50,734 nucleotides of DNA from Desulfatitalea alkaliphila (GTDB taxonomy: Bacteria; Desulfobacterota; Desulfobacteria; Desulfobacterales; Desulfosarcinaceae), in NCBI RefSeq assembly GCF_022968795.1, contig NZ_JALJRB010000032.1:1-50734 (forward strand), given 5' to 3'. Under the pieces are notes generated by a model. The model was not told where the DNA came from. It saw only the letters and a list, made by a program, of their open reading frames with translations, and searched no databases. Below, one piece after another: positions 50,429 to 50,734 of the stretch. Position 1 is the stretch's first letter. Each line of letters begins with the position of its first letter. Made by a program: the position numbers and the translations under genes.

Positions 50429-50734
50429 ACAACCCCCTCCTTTTTTCATCGTTACCCAATCGGCCACACCGGCCGCACATCCAACGCGACCCGACAAAAC
50501 AACCTGCCGCCCTGTCGCCGCGTTCCATTGCAATGGCCCCATTATAGGGCCGGTCCCCCGATGCCGCAACACCTGCGCTGCCGGACCGACGCTGCCAGGA
50601 CGGTAGACCAGCAGCACAAGAGCCGGAGGCATTCCTATTGGGATGACATGATTTGCGACACAAGGCGCGTTGTTCGAAAATCGATACTGATACTGGTTTT
50701 GTGGTGCGTTGAACGACCGCCGGCGGGTGGGTCC
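50429..50734. other. Gene-free end of the window
   Basis: 306 bases without a supported gene. The open frames on the minus strand upstream of the thioesterase ATG have no start with a ribosome binding site. A promoter for the thioesterase-HIT pair should lie here but none is clear. The next gene may begin outside the window. Confidence 0.5.

Overview
The window reads as chromosome of a GC-rich anaerobic deltaproteobacterium (Desulfobacterota), most likely a sulfate reducer of the Desulfosarcina/Desulfatitalea type. This is inferred from the gene content: a periplasmic tetraheme cytochrome c3, a 4-hydroxybutyrate-type CoA-transferase, many sigma-54 activators, a TauE/SafE permease and an SLC13 permease, and many stand-alone receiver proteins. 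No rRNA, tRNA, CRISPR array, phage or insertion sequence was seen. Coding density is high and every CDS looks intact.

Layout. 1-710 is a gene-free stretch of direct and palindromic repeats. 711-5896 holds an OsmC-like protein, a lytic transglycosylase, a thioredoxin-reductase-like flavoprotein, the cysE-cysK pair and a TetR regulator. 6075-11979 (minus strand) holds cytochrome c3 and three less usual proteins: a DUF4388/DUF1566 membrane protein, a DHH-like/CPBP fusion and an orphan. 12260-15387 holds a sigma-54 activator with a degenerate receiver and a CoA-transferase. 15478-18904 holds an SPOR-NlpC/P60 lipoprotein, a marR-tolC operon with a clear operator, and a small monooxygenase-fold protein. 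19129-24955 is a complete tripartite RND efflux operon (adaptor, pump, outer-membrane channel). crcB follows.

The most distinctive part is 25525-43685. On the minus strand a nine-gene operon (35237 to 25525) runs: receiver, TauE/SafE permease, small two-helix membrane protein, PEP-synthase-like ATP-grasp/swivel-His protein without a PEP barrel, cytidylate-kinase-like/receiver fusion, sensor kinase, receiver, ChpT-like histidine phosphotransfer protein, receiver. A good sigma-70 promoter overlapped by an 18-bp TetR-type operator precedes it, and a TetR gene lies just upstream. Divergently, on the plus strand, a second module runs: receiver, USP-like protein, SLC13 permease with RCK_C domains, a second cytidylate-kinase-like protein with a BON domain, receiver, sensor kinase, sigma-54 response regulator. 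Five copies of a TGTTTC/GAAACA palindrome flank the first receiver gene of this module. Both modules combine an anion-type permease, a kinase-like fold without the P-loop lysine and a phosphorelay. I infer that they are two branches of one system that senses and gates oxyanion transport (sulfate, sulfite or organic acids). The substrate is not proven by the sequence.

43714-50428 holds a COG2509-type FAD oxidoreductase with a four-Cys motif, a 34-bp-arm palindrome, a ZraS/ZraR-like two-component pair followed at once by a PP-loop ATPase, and a HIT hydrolase with an acyl-CoA thioesterase on the minus strand.
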